From assembly GCA_038025085.1 (NCBI GenBank), contig CM076152.1, positions 32,863,501 to 32,927,500 on the forward strand: DNA of 64,000 nucleotides. The letters run 5' to 3'. How positions within the stretch are numbered: the first letter of the stretch is position 1; the number at the start of each line of letters is the position of its first letter. The stretch is from Tetragonia tetragonoides (Eukaryota; Streptophyta; Magnoliopsida; Caryophyllales; Aizoaceae). Position numbers and translations under genes: made by a program. Positions 10,557-19,891 of this stretch are shown here, one piece after another. The notes below the pieces were generated by a model that saw only the letters and a list, made by a program, of their open reading frames with translations, searched no databases and was not told the origin of the DNA.

Positions 10557-11169
10557 TTGAGCCTCATCACCATTTTCGAACCATCACCACCCACCACCAT
10601 TTTTGAACCCCACCAGAAACCACCACCACCTTCACGAACCTCGACCTCCAGGTCCTCCATCCACCCACCTCCTATACGACAAGCTAGTGTTGCTCAAAAT
10701 CCCAGCAATTTCGGGCGATTGCACATTCATTTGTACCATAATCTACAAGATAGGAGGATTCACAAATTTCAAAATTTGACCCAACCTGTTGAAATAATAA
10801 TGTTGAAGCACCCTGCCATATGTTGGTGCACCAGAATCACCAATTTCCTTGGCAAGTAATCAAATTTCTCTTCTAATTCCACACATTAACAACCTCAACT
10901 TCATTAGCATTTGGCTTTACAGTAGTATCATCTTCTTTCGCAAGAATAATTTTGGGCTTGGTCTTGAAATCTAAATCATGAGTCCTAACAAAAATAATCT
11001 GTAAAAGGGTTTTCTCAATGACTATCTGTTGAGCTAGTAATTGTTGAACTTGTGGTAGCTTGTGAACAGATTGATAAGGCTTGGGACTTAATTCCATTTA
11101 GGTGTTGGCATCTGACATGAGTGTTCAATATTTACAGGAGAGAGGGCTGATAGATGCCATTGTTGCGGT

Positions 11170-11404
11170 TAGAGCTGTTCACTATTCAGTCCAGGCCGAC
11201 TTTTTCGGACTGGACTGGATCCGGACCGATCAAGACCGGACGGGGTGAGACCGGTCTGGGTTTTGGACCTGTTAACGCGGTTTTCGGTCCGGTCCGGACC
11301 GATTTTTGCAAATAAAATTTTAATGATCAACCCGACTCGTTGGCCATTTTTTAAGACCGATCGCACTCGGTCCGGTCTGGTTCTAGACCGGATGAACAAC
11401 CCTA
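11170..11404. mobile_element. hAT-like MITE rich in GGTCCGG words, 235 bp
   Basis: Ends TAGAGCTGTTCAC and, inverted, TAGGGTTGTTCATC are flanked by GTTGCGGT (11162-11169) and ATTGCGGT (11405-11412), a 7/8 match to an 8-bp duplication. The interior is GGACCG/CCGGTC-rich. It sits at the inner border of the right arm of the MULE-like element. Relative at 24279-24589. Confidence 0.75.
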
Positions 11405-11949
11405 ATTGCGGTGGCGTAGTCGCCGGAGCACTGAAGAGGACATTGTAGAAAGGGATGGGAAAGGAAAAGGATAAATAAAGAGAATGGAAAGGTAAAACGA
11501 AAAGAAATTTAAAGAAAATAAAGTAACTAAAATGAGAGAAACATGTAAGTGAAATTAGTAAATGAGGAAAAATACAAAAAAAAATTAAAAACATAATTAA
11601 GGTTAAGATTTTTTTGAAACCCGGTTCAGAGGGGAATCTGCACATAATTAACATTTTTAATACCAAATTGTCTCATATATTTTTAATAGGACCAAATTAT
11701 CCAAGGGTGTTCATTTAGAAGACCAATTTGATAATTAATTCGGGGATTCTAAAATGCTTTAAATATTTTACATAATAACTATTGAAAGAGAAAATAATTT
11801 CATCGAATAAAAGTCGGAAGACACTTACAAACATAATAGAATTCAATAATATAAAAATCTAAAATATATCAGAGAACATTTAAATGAAAAAGTTCTGCAG
11901 CATAACAATCCGGATCGATTGCCAATTTTTTTTTCTTGCTCGTTAAAAA

Positions 11950-12205
11950 AGGGGGTGCAAGTGAATGACGACCGAGGCACCTTCTGCTACATCATATTCG
12001 AACTCTCGTGTTCAACAACGAATATATCAAACTAACTGAACAACCAGTGCTTGGCTCCGTTAATGTAGCACCAACAAGGGGCTAGTATAGTTCTTAGAAG
12101 CCAGCAAACACAAGGCATGAAGAGAATGGAAATTTGAACTCATGACATTGTCTTACCAAACCACTTAAGAATAAATTTAGTTACACGAAACCACCACCCT
12201 TGTTG
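11950..12205 (-). repeat. SINE, diverged copy (same family as 43497-43765)
   Basis: On the minus strand it reads AAGGGTGGTGGTTTCGTGTA (degenerate A box), TAAGTGGTTTGGTAAGAC, GAGTTCAAATTT (degenerate B box), then a body with GCTAC, TGGTGCTACATTAAC and GAGGTGCCTCGGTCGTCAT words. Each landmark has a counterpart in the same order in the better-preserved copy at 43.5 kb. No coding content. Confidence 0.65.
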
Positions 12206-12936
12206 GATGTCAGTCTTGCCACAAATTACTCCTAACATAGGGCCCTCAAACGTCTATTTTAAGTTGGTTTTGACTTTTGACTTTCATTTAGAAAAAAGAA
12301 GTTGGTTTGGATTTTGTTTCTTAGAGTGGACCGGGACCATCCAAAGTCCAAAGTATGATAGCCCAGTTTTGCTGTCATGCTCGATATGGCCGCGTGAAAC
12401 ATCAAATCTGGCTGGTCCTAAAAGGACCCGAATATTGGTTGATCACAATCAATGGGCTCATCAAAGAGTGAACACGGGCCATAAGAGTATCCATAATGCA
12501 TCAGACTCTACAGACTTGCCGCATCCGTTTTCCACTTATTTTTTGTTTACCAGATTCAACTTCAGACTTTCCACCACAATGCTATTCAGACTTTGACCCA
12601 TCAACTTTCCACTCATATTTTTGTTTTACTCAATTCAATTTCAATTTATTTAATTTTATTCCTTTACTTTTGAGTATGTGGGCCCCACAATTGGGTCTTT
12701 AAGAGGGTCTTGAAATTTAAAGACCCAACTTGAAACTAATATTTTTTTTGCCCACCACAATAGCACAAGACCTTTAAAATTTCTAAAACTTTTAAAAATC
12801 AAAACTTATGAGACTAGGTATATTGATGCCCTAAGGCTAATAGGAAATTTGAGCCGCATTACCCAATACACCTAATTTTTTACTTTCATGTTTCTGCTTT
12901 TTCTTTCGGAGCATTTTCCTATCCTCAAAAGTCAAA
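12206..12936. other. Spacer with MITE-like debris
   Basis: No credible gene. Two open stretches on the plus strand (12207-12596, 12496-12702) overlap in different frames and look like chance. A fragment beginning AAGAGTATCCATAATGCATC near 12483 resembles the GAGCATCTCC MITE family at 15747. Confidence 0.5.
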
Positions 12937-13136
12937 GGCACTGCTTTTTTTAACGAAATGGTATGGAACAACCAATAATAAAACAAGGCGCAACTGATAA
13001 ACGGAACGTAACAAATTACAAAATGAAATATAGAATGAGATGCATCATGGCATATTGGCATACATTACGCGAAACAGAGAGTGACGGAACGGAAACTCAT
13101 ACAATTCAATATAGATACGACAGAAGGAACAAAACC
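12937..13136. mobile_element. Diverged Tourist-like MITE (family of 3155-3315)
   Basis: The right end, inverted, reads GGTTTTGTTCCTTCTGTCG and is followed by TTA; the left end GGCACTGCTTTTTTTAACG is poorly conserved and lacks a matching TTA. Interior words (GGAACGTAACA, GTGACGGAACGGAAAC) link it to the family. Confidence 0.5.
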
Positions 13137-13358
13137 TTAGTGACTTAACACCTGAAATATAGGCCTTCAGTGAATCAGTTGTGGGAGTGTAGCCACGAGT
13201 TGACTCTTGAGCCATGCTCGGACTAAGCTAGGCTTGGTTTGGTCTATGCTCGTAATGATCCTCCAAGTCATAAACTGAACCCTGATAAAATCTATTGAAT
13301 TCGAGTTGTTAATTGTTATCATATGTGCAATATATAAAAAAGGAGGGTAAAAGACTTA

Positions 13359-13637
13359 GACTCTGTTCTATTCAACTTAATTTCAGTTCAGTTTAATACG
13401 ATTAGTTCAGTTTAAATCATGTGTAACTTATCACTTAGATAATTATTATCACTCATATGATTGTTTATAGCCAAATAAATTTATGTATGATAATACTTGT
13501 GTTATTGGAAAGATCTCAAAGTATACTTTCGAATGAGACTTACATTGAATAGGGGGGGTGTTTAAATGGTTACAAATTAAATCAAGTAAAAAAAATTCAA
13601 TTCGGTTCACAATTTTTCAAGTGAAAAGAACGGAGCC
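13359..13637. mobile_element. Tourist-like MITE (family of 33325-33606), 279 bp
   Basis: Ends GACTCTGTTCTATTCAAC and, inverted, GGCTCCGTTCTTTTCAC; flanks are TTA and TTC. The interior GGAAAGATCTCAAAGTATAC matches the element at 33325-33606 in inverse orientation. Repeated cagttcagtt words occur near the left end. Confidence 0.65.
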
Positions 13638-13704
13638 TTCAACTTTTTTTGAGGGGTCTGAAGACAGAGCTTTCGACTTTAAGATCCTTATAAATATTTG
13701 GGAT

Positions 13705-14300
13705 TGTTAAGAAAATAACCCACATGTAAGTGTCCCAGATTGAAAAATGGGAGACATGAGATTGGTATATAAGTTTGGTGGGTAACTATACCTAACACCA
13801 ATCGGTTTAGGATGGAACCCCATTGAACTTGTGTACCTACTCTTCCTCTATGTGTGGCCATGTGGGCCTGCAGGCGATAAGCCCATAGAGGATTCAAAAT
13901 GGTATCAGGACCTATGGTGAAGGTCCCGACCCATTAGCTGCCCTAGCCCCCATGAAAAAGACTAGCATATAAGTTTTGTGGGTTACTCTACCTAACACCA
14001 AGTGGTTCTAGAATGGAACCTCACTATATAGACTTGTGTATAATCTACTCTCCTCCATGTGTGGCTGTTGGCGGTAGGCCCATTGAACATTTAATAGTGA
14101 AGAATATAAAAGTGATGTGTTGGGCCTTGGATTAGCCCACATGTGAGGGGGTGTGTGGAGATCGATATAAAAGTGGGTTGTCCCACATTAAAAGATTCAA
14201 TGACCTTGAACATGCATTTATGCTAGTGAGTTACTCCATTCATTACCAATTGATTTCGGATAGGAAACTCTCGTATCTTATACGTGCTCACTTGACTAAG
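13705..14300 (+). mobile_element. TRIM-like LTR cluster with tRNA-Met-type primer site
   Basis: A 192-bp LTR-like unit (13705-13896, TGTTAAGAAAATAACCCACA ... GGATTCA) is followed after three bases by TGGTATCAGGACC (13900), one base off the usual TGGTATCAGAGC primer-binding site for initiator tRNA-Met. Diverged copies of the same text recur at about 13967-14095 and 14160-14290 (shared: TATAAGTTTTGTGGGTTACT, CTAACACCAA, GAATGGAACC, CATGTGTGGC, and GGGTTGTCCCACATTAAAAG). There is no coding sequence, so a TRIM or broken LTR element is likely. Confidence 0.6.
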
Positions 14301-14441
14301 GCCCGATCATGAAATTTATCAGGGAGATAAAACTCTTTGCTCACTCGATTTTCTTCTCCTATAGACCTACATACAATATCTTGCTAAAATACGGCCATCT
14401 TGTTATTATCTAGATATACCTACTGATATATATCAACAATA

Positions 14442-14696
14442 CTCTCTCCGTTTCAAAAAAATCTAAACCTTTGTTTTTTGAAGGTCAAACTTAACAAACT
14501 TTGACCATTAATTTATGGAAATATATAAATATTCACATTATGAAAATACTTTCATCATATTCGTTTTTAAAAGGACTTTCAAAAAATTTTATTGTTATAA
14601 TTTTTATATTCATATAATTGTAGTTATTTACGGTCAAAGTGGTGTTTTAGAGACCGTGAAAAAATAAAGGTTTAGGTTTTTTTGAGACGAAGGGAG
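14442..14696. mobile_element. Stowaway-type MITE, 255 bp
   Basis: Ends CTCTCTCCGTTTCAAAAAAA and, inverted, CTCCCTTCGTCTCAAAAAAA are flanked by TA on both sides (14440-14441, 14697-14698). This is the classic Stowaway (Tc1/mariner-derived) terminus and target site. Interior words match 37841-38100. Confidence 0.88.
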
Positions 14697-14798
14697 TATA
14701 ATTTATTCATGACACTTGTAAAAACATTACTAAAACATACCCAGTCGAATCCAAATCTAATAATGGTCCCTAATGTTTGTCCTTGGTAAGTTCAACAT

Positions 14799-14873
14799 AA
14801 CAGCATACTTTCATTAGAAAACAGCATACTTTCATTAGATAACAGCATACTTTCATTAGATAACAGCATACTG
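14799..14873. repeat. 21-bp tandem repeat, just over three copies
   Basis: AACAGCATACTTTCATTAGA(T) is repeated three times and begins a fourth, then is followed by a shorter repeat (CATAACTGATATTAC). Nearly identical copies point to recent slippage. Confidence 0.9.
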
Positions 14874-15631
14874 ATATTACAACATAACTGATATTACTCA
14901 TACATGTTGTTCCTGAAATCGTAATGGTGTATTTACACAGATAATCATATCTTTTTATGAATCCAAGTTGCTGTAACCAATCTTATATGTTCAATGATGC
15001 CGTATCTTGTATCTATATTTCTTACCATAGTTAATTAAAATGGTTTTCTAGTGAAATAATAAGCTCTCTTATTATTAATTCCCCAACACCTTGATTTTAT
15101 TCCTTGATCGATAATTGTTGCTTGGATTATTGCCAAAATGTCTGAGACTATGAAAATGGCCATTAATATGATGATGATCATCAGCATTATGTTTGGATGG
15201 CACATGCATATATGCAGGTAAAGGGAATTAAATTGAAAATGTGTTTTTAAGTTTTTTTTTTTTTTTTTTTTTTGAGGGTCAATAACTGTTGTTTAATTTT
15301 TTTGGTGCGAATAACTGTTGTTTAATTTGGTGAAAATAAATGTTAGAGAGGAGTTGACTGGGTTAGCCCAACAGTCGCACCGAACTCCTCCCATATTCAT
15401 GTGATCACATGTCCTTCCCATATTTGACTATTCTTATTCTTCTGCTTTGGAAACATATGGGTATGTGGTTTCAGTTATTACCGTTATCAAGTTAGTTGCT
15501 TACACTAGTGGAGTTTTATTTTATTTTATTTTTTGAGGAAATTATTGCTTTTATTATATGTTTCACACCATTGTTGTATTCACCTCTTCTATTAAATATA
15601 TATATATATGTATATATATACCAATAACAAT

Positions 15632-15740
15632 AAGTGGTTGGTGTGAGTGGTTCGTCATCCCTTAAACAAGATCGAGGGTTCGAATCTTATGAAATGGAGA
15701 AACTATTCAATGGGAGTACTTTACCCCATTTGTTGGGCCT
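15632..15740 (+). repeat. SINE fragment with intact B box
   Basis: AAGTGGTTGGTGTGAGTGG (A-box-like) is followed 40 bases later by GAGGGTTCGAATCTTATG, a near-perfect Pol III B box. The rest of the body is short and no target duplication was fixed. Confidence 0.6.
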
Positions 15741-15746
15741 ACCTTA

Positions 15747-16022
15747 GAGCATCTCCATTACTATAAATCTTCACGGAGTTTTTATTTGTGACACATATTA
15801 ATTTTAAAACCTTATTTGTTCAAACCTCTAATTTGTAATGCTACAACCTACGAATCTCTAAGAGGTTCTTTATATGTGTCACATCATAACTTATAAACCA
15901 GCAAATCGATATTTTGTACAAATTAAATTTGGGGTTTTTAGTTTTATCACTATTGAAAAATAGGTTTTCATAGGAGGTTTTTTGTTACAAACCTTTATAA
16001 AAATATTGCATTTGAGATACTC
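15747..16022. mobile_element. Tourist-like MITE (GAGCATCTCC family), 276 bp
   Basis: Ends GAGCATCTCCATTAC and, inverted, GAGTATCTCAAATGC are flanked by TTA on both sides (15744-15746, 16023-16025). The interior shows further inverted similarity (AAACCTCTTA / GAGGTTT). Confidence 0.75.
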
Positions 16023-16324
16023 TTATAGAAGTTTTTGTGTATATTATAAGTTGCTTTACCAATTTTTTTAAAAAAAAAGATGTGGATATATTCTATATAT
16101 ACTCCATTTGTTTGATCGTTATTATATATCCTAGTTAACTTTTTGTTGTCAAAATTATAAATAAAAAAAACTTTATCCTAATTTTACTGCAAAGTATATT
16201 GATTCAAATCAGAACTAATAAGTTATAGTTTTTTCTTTCTAGAATAAATTGTAGTTTTGATATGTAATTCTGAAAAATTTAAACAAAAATTGTAAAAGAA
16301 AAAAAAAAATATATTGTTGGCGTG

Positions 16325-16674
16325 GAGAATAATACATCTACCCAGTTATCAACCCACAAGTATAATGTGTCTTTATCTTTCCTCTATTTTCAAAAATTAT
16401 TTAAAATTTAAAATAGAAGAGAGATAGACTCGATATACTTGTGGGTTGACAACCCGGTGGGTCAACAAAATATTTTTCTATTGGTTTGAAAGACACTTAT
16501 TTTTGGGAGAATGATACATCCACCCATTGGATTGGCAACCCACCTACCCTTTGTATCTATCTCTTTACTCTCTCCTCTATTTTCATAAAATGGCATTTAA
16601 GATAGGAGAGATATACGATATATACAAAATGAAAATGGGTTGCCCACCCACTAAGTCAACCAAACATTTTCCTA
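16325..16674. mobile_element. Two adjacent diverged copies of a palindromic MITE
   Basis: Copy 1 (16325-16480) starts GAGAATAATACATCTACCCA and its right end, inverted, reads GAAAAATATTTTGTTGACCC. Copy 2 (16507-16674) starts GAGAATGATACATCCACCCA and its right end, inverted, reads TAGGAAAATGTTTGGTTGAC. Each is nearly self-complementary through a CTCTATTTTCA centre. A direct repeat TGAAAGACACTTATT follows each copy (16487 and 16689). Confidence 0.65.
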
Positions 16675-16787
16675 CTTTTTTAATACCAGTGAAAGACACT
16701 TATTGGAAATCGTAATTTAGGACAATCATAATTATTATTGTGGGCGCCTAAAATATTTAAAACTATACTCCTATATGCTAAGAAACG

Positions 16788-16846
<59 letters not shown>

Positions 16847-17059
16847 CCCAGTAAGTATCCCGCCTAGGGCGGGGTCTGGGGAGGTCCAGATGTACGCAGT
16901 CTTACCCCTAACTAGTCGCCTAGAAGAGAGACTGTTTTCGAAAGACCCACGAAAACTTTTTTTTTTTTTTTTTTCATTTCAAAATGGTTTTTTCGGGTAA
17001 ATTGTTCAATACTGACAAGTGTAAAAATTATCAACCACCAGATATGATAATATGATCAG

Positions 17060-17067
<8 letters not shown>

Positions 17068-17116
<49 letters not shown>
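17068..17116. repeat. Long poly(A) run inside the RTE element
   Basis: About 48 A residues in a row on the plus strand (poly(T) in the element's sense), between the 3' signature and the coding end. Confidence 0.95.
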
Positions 17117-17119
<3 letters not shown>

Positions 17120-17231
17120 CTAGACATACTAGCACAAGATTCTACTTACTGAACAGCATAAATAAAGGGGGCGCTACATGCTATAAACACAATGAATCCA
17201 CCTCTAGTACTAGCCAATGCACATCCGTGAT

Positions 17232-19022
17232 CTAACGCGGATCCTCTACACGGATCCTGCTCCGCCATACTCTCCTATCTAGGACCAAGTCCTCGGTAAG
17301 ATCTAGACGGGTCAAATCCTGCCTGATTGCCTCTCCCCAAGTCTTCTTTGGGCGTCCTCTTCTCCGTTTACAGTCTCTAAGTGTAATTCTCTCACACCTT
17401 CTCACCGGTGCATCACGATGTCTCCTCCTCACATGCCCAAGCCACCTAAGCCTTGTTTCTCGCATCTTGTTGTCGATATCGGTCACTCCCACCTTGCCTC
17501 TCAACACTTCGTTCCTAATTCTATCTCGTCTTGTAGAGTTGCACATCCAACGAAGCATCCTCATCTCGGTCACCCGCATCTTCTGCACATGCACCTGCCT
17601 CACCGGCCAACACTCCGCCCCATATAGCATAGCTGGCCTGATGGCTGTACAATAAAATTTGCCTTTAAGTTTTAGTGGGATTTTTCTGTCACACAGAACT
17701 CCCGTTGCACTCCTCCACCTTAGCCACCCTGTTCTGATACGATGCGTCACGTCGTCGTCAATCTCGCCGTTGCCCTGTATGATTGAACCGAGATATTTGA
17801 AACAATCCTTCTTCGGTACCACCTCCGTTCCAATCTTAATCTCCATATCCGAGGCAACTCCATCTCTTGTGAATTTGCCTTCCAAGTACTCGGTCTTTGT
17901 CCTACTTAGCTTGAATCCCTTTGACTCTAGTGTATCCCGCCAAAGTTCCAATTTGGCGTTAACACCTTCTCTAGTCTCGTCTACCAGGACAATGTCGTCG
18001 GCAAACAACATACACCAAGGCACATCCCCCTGGATAGTCTTAGTGAGCTCATCCATAACGGTTGCGAATAAAAATGGACTCAACGCTGACCCTTGATGTA
18101 ACCCAATATCTATAGAAAATTGCTCAGTTTCCCCTCCTGTAGTCCTGACCTTAGTCCTCACTCCTTCATACATATCCTTGATCACTCGGATATAGGCGAC
18201 TGGAACCCCCTTGGCTTCTAAGCACCTCCACAAGACTTCTCTGGGTACCCTGTCATACGCCTTCTCCAAATCAATGAAAACCATGTGCAAGTCCCTCTGT
18301 CTCTCTCTGTAATACTCCATAGAACGTCTAATCAGATGAATCGCTTCCGTTGTAGACCTCCTTGGCATGAAACCGCATTGGTTCTCCGATATTAGCGTAC
18401 TCTTCCTTAGTCTCTTCTCAATCACTCTCTCCCATAGCTTCATGGTGTGACTGAGTAGCTTAATGCCTCTATAGTTGTTGCAGCTTTGGATATCTCCTTT
18501 GTTCTTGTATAGCGGGATCAATGTGCTGAGTCGCCACTCCTCCGGCATCCTTGCAGATTTGAGGATCTCGTTGAAAAGCCTTACTAACCACAATAGACCT
18601 TCTTCCCCCAAACTCTTCCATACCTCTATGGGTATGTCATCTGGTCCTACTGCCTTCCCACTCTTCATTGTCCTCATGGCCCCTTTGATTTCTTCCTTCG
18701 AAATGCGACGACAAAAGCTGTAGTTGCGGTGTTGCTCGGATGTGGTGAGGTCTCCCAACGAAATGGCTACATCTCCAACGTTGTTAAAGAGCTCATTGAA
18801 GTACCCATGCCACCTCCTCTTGATGTTCACGTCGTCCACAAGAACTCTTCCCGCCTCATCCTTAATGCAACGAACTTGATCCAGGTCCCTGGTCTTCCTC
18901 TCCCTAACCCTCGCCAACCTGTACACGTCCTGTTCTCCCTCCTTAGTTACCAGTTTTTGGTACAAGCTCTCATATGCTTTACTTTTGGCTTCTGCTACTG
19001 ATTTCTTCGCCTCCTTTTTTGC
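17232..19022 (-). CDS. RTE-clade reverse transcriptase, open but lacking endonuclease
   Basis: An uninterrupted frame of nearly 600 codons runs from the 5' truncation ([20 protein letters not shown]) to a TGA-type stop at 17232. The reverse transcriptase shows [78 protein letters not shown] and the catalytic FADD box ([11 protein letters not shown]). The tail carries the typical [10 protein letters not shown] and RRGRPKKTW segment. Such frames are often mis-annotated in plants as craniofacial-development-protein-2-like. With no stop or frameshift, insertion seems recent. It lacks its own promoter and endonuclease, so mobility is doubtful. Confidence 0.88.
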   Translation of the reverse strand, partial: AKKEAKKSVAEAKSKAYESLYQKLVTKEGEQDVYRLARVRERKTRDLDQVRCIKDEAGRVLVDDVNIKRRWHGYFNELFNNVGDVAISLGDLTTSEQHRNYSFCRRISKEEIKGAMRTMKSGKAVGPDDIPIEVWKSLGEEGLLWLVRLFNEILKSARMPEEWRLSTLIPLYKNKGDIQSCNNYRGIKLLSHTMKLWERVIEKRLRKSTLISENQCGFMPRRSTTEAIHLIRRSMEYYRERQRDLHMVFIDLEKAYDRVPREVLWRCLEAKGVPVAYIRVIKDMYEGVRTKVRTTGGETEQFSIDIGLHQGSALSPFLFATVMDELTKTIQGDVPWCMLFADDIVLVDETREGVNAKLELWRDTLESKGFKLSRTKTEYLEGKFTRDGVASDMEIKIGTEVVPKKDCFKYLGSIIQGNGEIDDDVTHRIRTGWLRWRSATGVLCDRKIPLKLKGKFYCTAIRPAMLYGAECWPVRQVHVQKMRVTEMRMLRWMCNSTRRDRIRNEVLRGKVGVTDIDNKMRETRLRWLGHVRRRHRDAPVRRCERITLRDCKRRRGRPKKTWGEAIRQDLTRLDLTEDLVLDRRVWRSRIRVEDPR

Positions 19023-19342
19023 CGCTAAGAAACGAACATGATAGATATATGTGGGAACGTACTTTTATAGTTTCTTAAGTGATTAACTTAATATAGTGGA
19101 CCGGTTTGATGACTTCTGGATTTTTGTTTAACTCTAAACAAAATGGAGACCATCATGCAATGGCGCTGCCATTTAATCGGTCTCAACTTTCTAAATCAGG
19201 ATGGTTTTCAACAATGTGGCTCGTGCATCAAGATTAGGGTCACTAGTGCAATGAATTAGTCCATGAAATAAAAAGCGCAGCTAAAATTGAACTCCTTACA
19301 ATGTGGTAGAACTAGAACATCTAGATTAGGGATTCTTAAAAG

Positions 19343-19883
19343 CAGTGACGGAACCAGAATTTTTTTATAGGGGGGCCAGACTTTTTTTGAGCTTCTGTTA
19401 CGATATTGTCTCAAAATCCTTATTCTAGTATATGTATGTGTATCTTCCTCTACACGATAGTACTTTCATAAAGAAATGGCCTAGGAAAGAAGAGGAAAAA
19501 AAAGGTACACACATTCTACTCTAAACAAAACCATACATATATTTTGTTTTGAATAGAAAAAATTGTAAAGCAAATGAAATAGGAAGACAAAACAATATTT
19601 TGGTGAAAATAATTAGTGAAAACCACACCAAAAAAAAAAAGAAAAAAAAAGAAATTGGTGAAAGTAAATGTAAGATGAACAAAGCAGGGTAAAAAACACA
19701 AAAGAAAAGAACAAGAGAAAAGAACTCCAAAATCAGAGGCATTTTAAGCTGAGGCGCATAACATTGCCTACCAACTGAGCTAACTCAGACTTAGTGTTAA
19801 TGTGAAACAACATACACTATTTATTCAGTTTCACTATCATGGGGGACCACGGCCTCCACTGGTCCTTCCTAACTCCGTCCCTG
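19343..19883 (-). mobile_element. Non-autonomous hAT-like element with tRNA-like A box, 541 bp
   Basis: Perfect 8-bp duplication CTTAAAAG at 19335-19342 and 19884-19891. Ends CAGTGACGGAACCAGAATTT and, inverted, CAGGGACGGAGTTAGGAAGG match the ends of 9249-9890, as does the subterminal block ACCAGTGGAGGCCGTGGTCC. On the minus strand, about 110 bases in, it reads GAGTTAGCTCAGTTGGTAGG, an almost canonical tRNA A box. No transposase frame. Confidence 0.88.
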
Positions 19884-19891
19884 CTTAAAAG

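Larger units (their letters stand above)
10068..11755. mobile_element. MULE-like element with inverted repeats of about 340 bp
   Basis: The left arm (10068 to about 10410) and right arm (about 11405-11755) are inverted copies. Matching landmarks are AATCCCCGAATTA...CAAATTGGTCTT, TTTGGTCCTATTAAAAATA, GAGACAATTTG, GTGCAGATTCC, AATCTTAACCTTAATTA, and at the inner edge CAATGTCCTC...CTCCGGC. Long terminal inverted repeats are typical of Mutator-like elements. I could not fix a 9-bp target duplication, so the class is inferred. The interior holds a (CT)n tract, a HPPT/proline-rich open stretch on the plus strand and an open stretch at 10873-11097 (minus) that I do not recognise; either might be captured host sequence. 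Confidence 0.65.
16791..19023 (-). mobile_element. RTE-type LINE, 5'-truncated, with (AAC)n tail
   Basis: The direct repeat GCTAAGAAACGAAC lies at 16777-16790 and 19024-19037. On the plus strand the left edge is a long (AAC)n run (16788-16848), i.e. a GTT-type tail at the element's 3' end, followed by the well-known RTE/SINE 3' signature GGGGTCTGGGGAGG ... GTACGCAGTCTTACC. A 49-base A run at about 17068-17116 lies inside the 3' part. The 5' half (endonuclease) is missing and the coding sequence starts directly at the truncation point. Confidence 0.92.

Noticed and set aside
10488..10859. Ser/Leu-repeat protein (plus) and Arg/Glu-repeat protein (minus)
   Set aside because: Both arise from the (CT)n microsatellite in a transposon.
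17659..18096. 145-codon frame on the plus strand inside the RTE
   Set aside because: It is antisense to an unbroken reverse transcriptase frame.
17232..18965. Craniofacial development protein 2-like gene
   Set aside because: That name is a common mis-annotation of RTE LINE proteins; motifs and flanking duplications show a retrotransposon.
19749..19790. A real tRNA gene (GTTAGCTCAGTTGGT on the minus strand)
   Set aside because: Only an A box is present; there is no cloverleaf or B box at the proper distance, and it lies inside a transposon.
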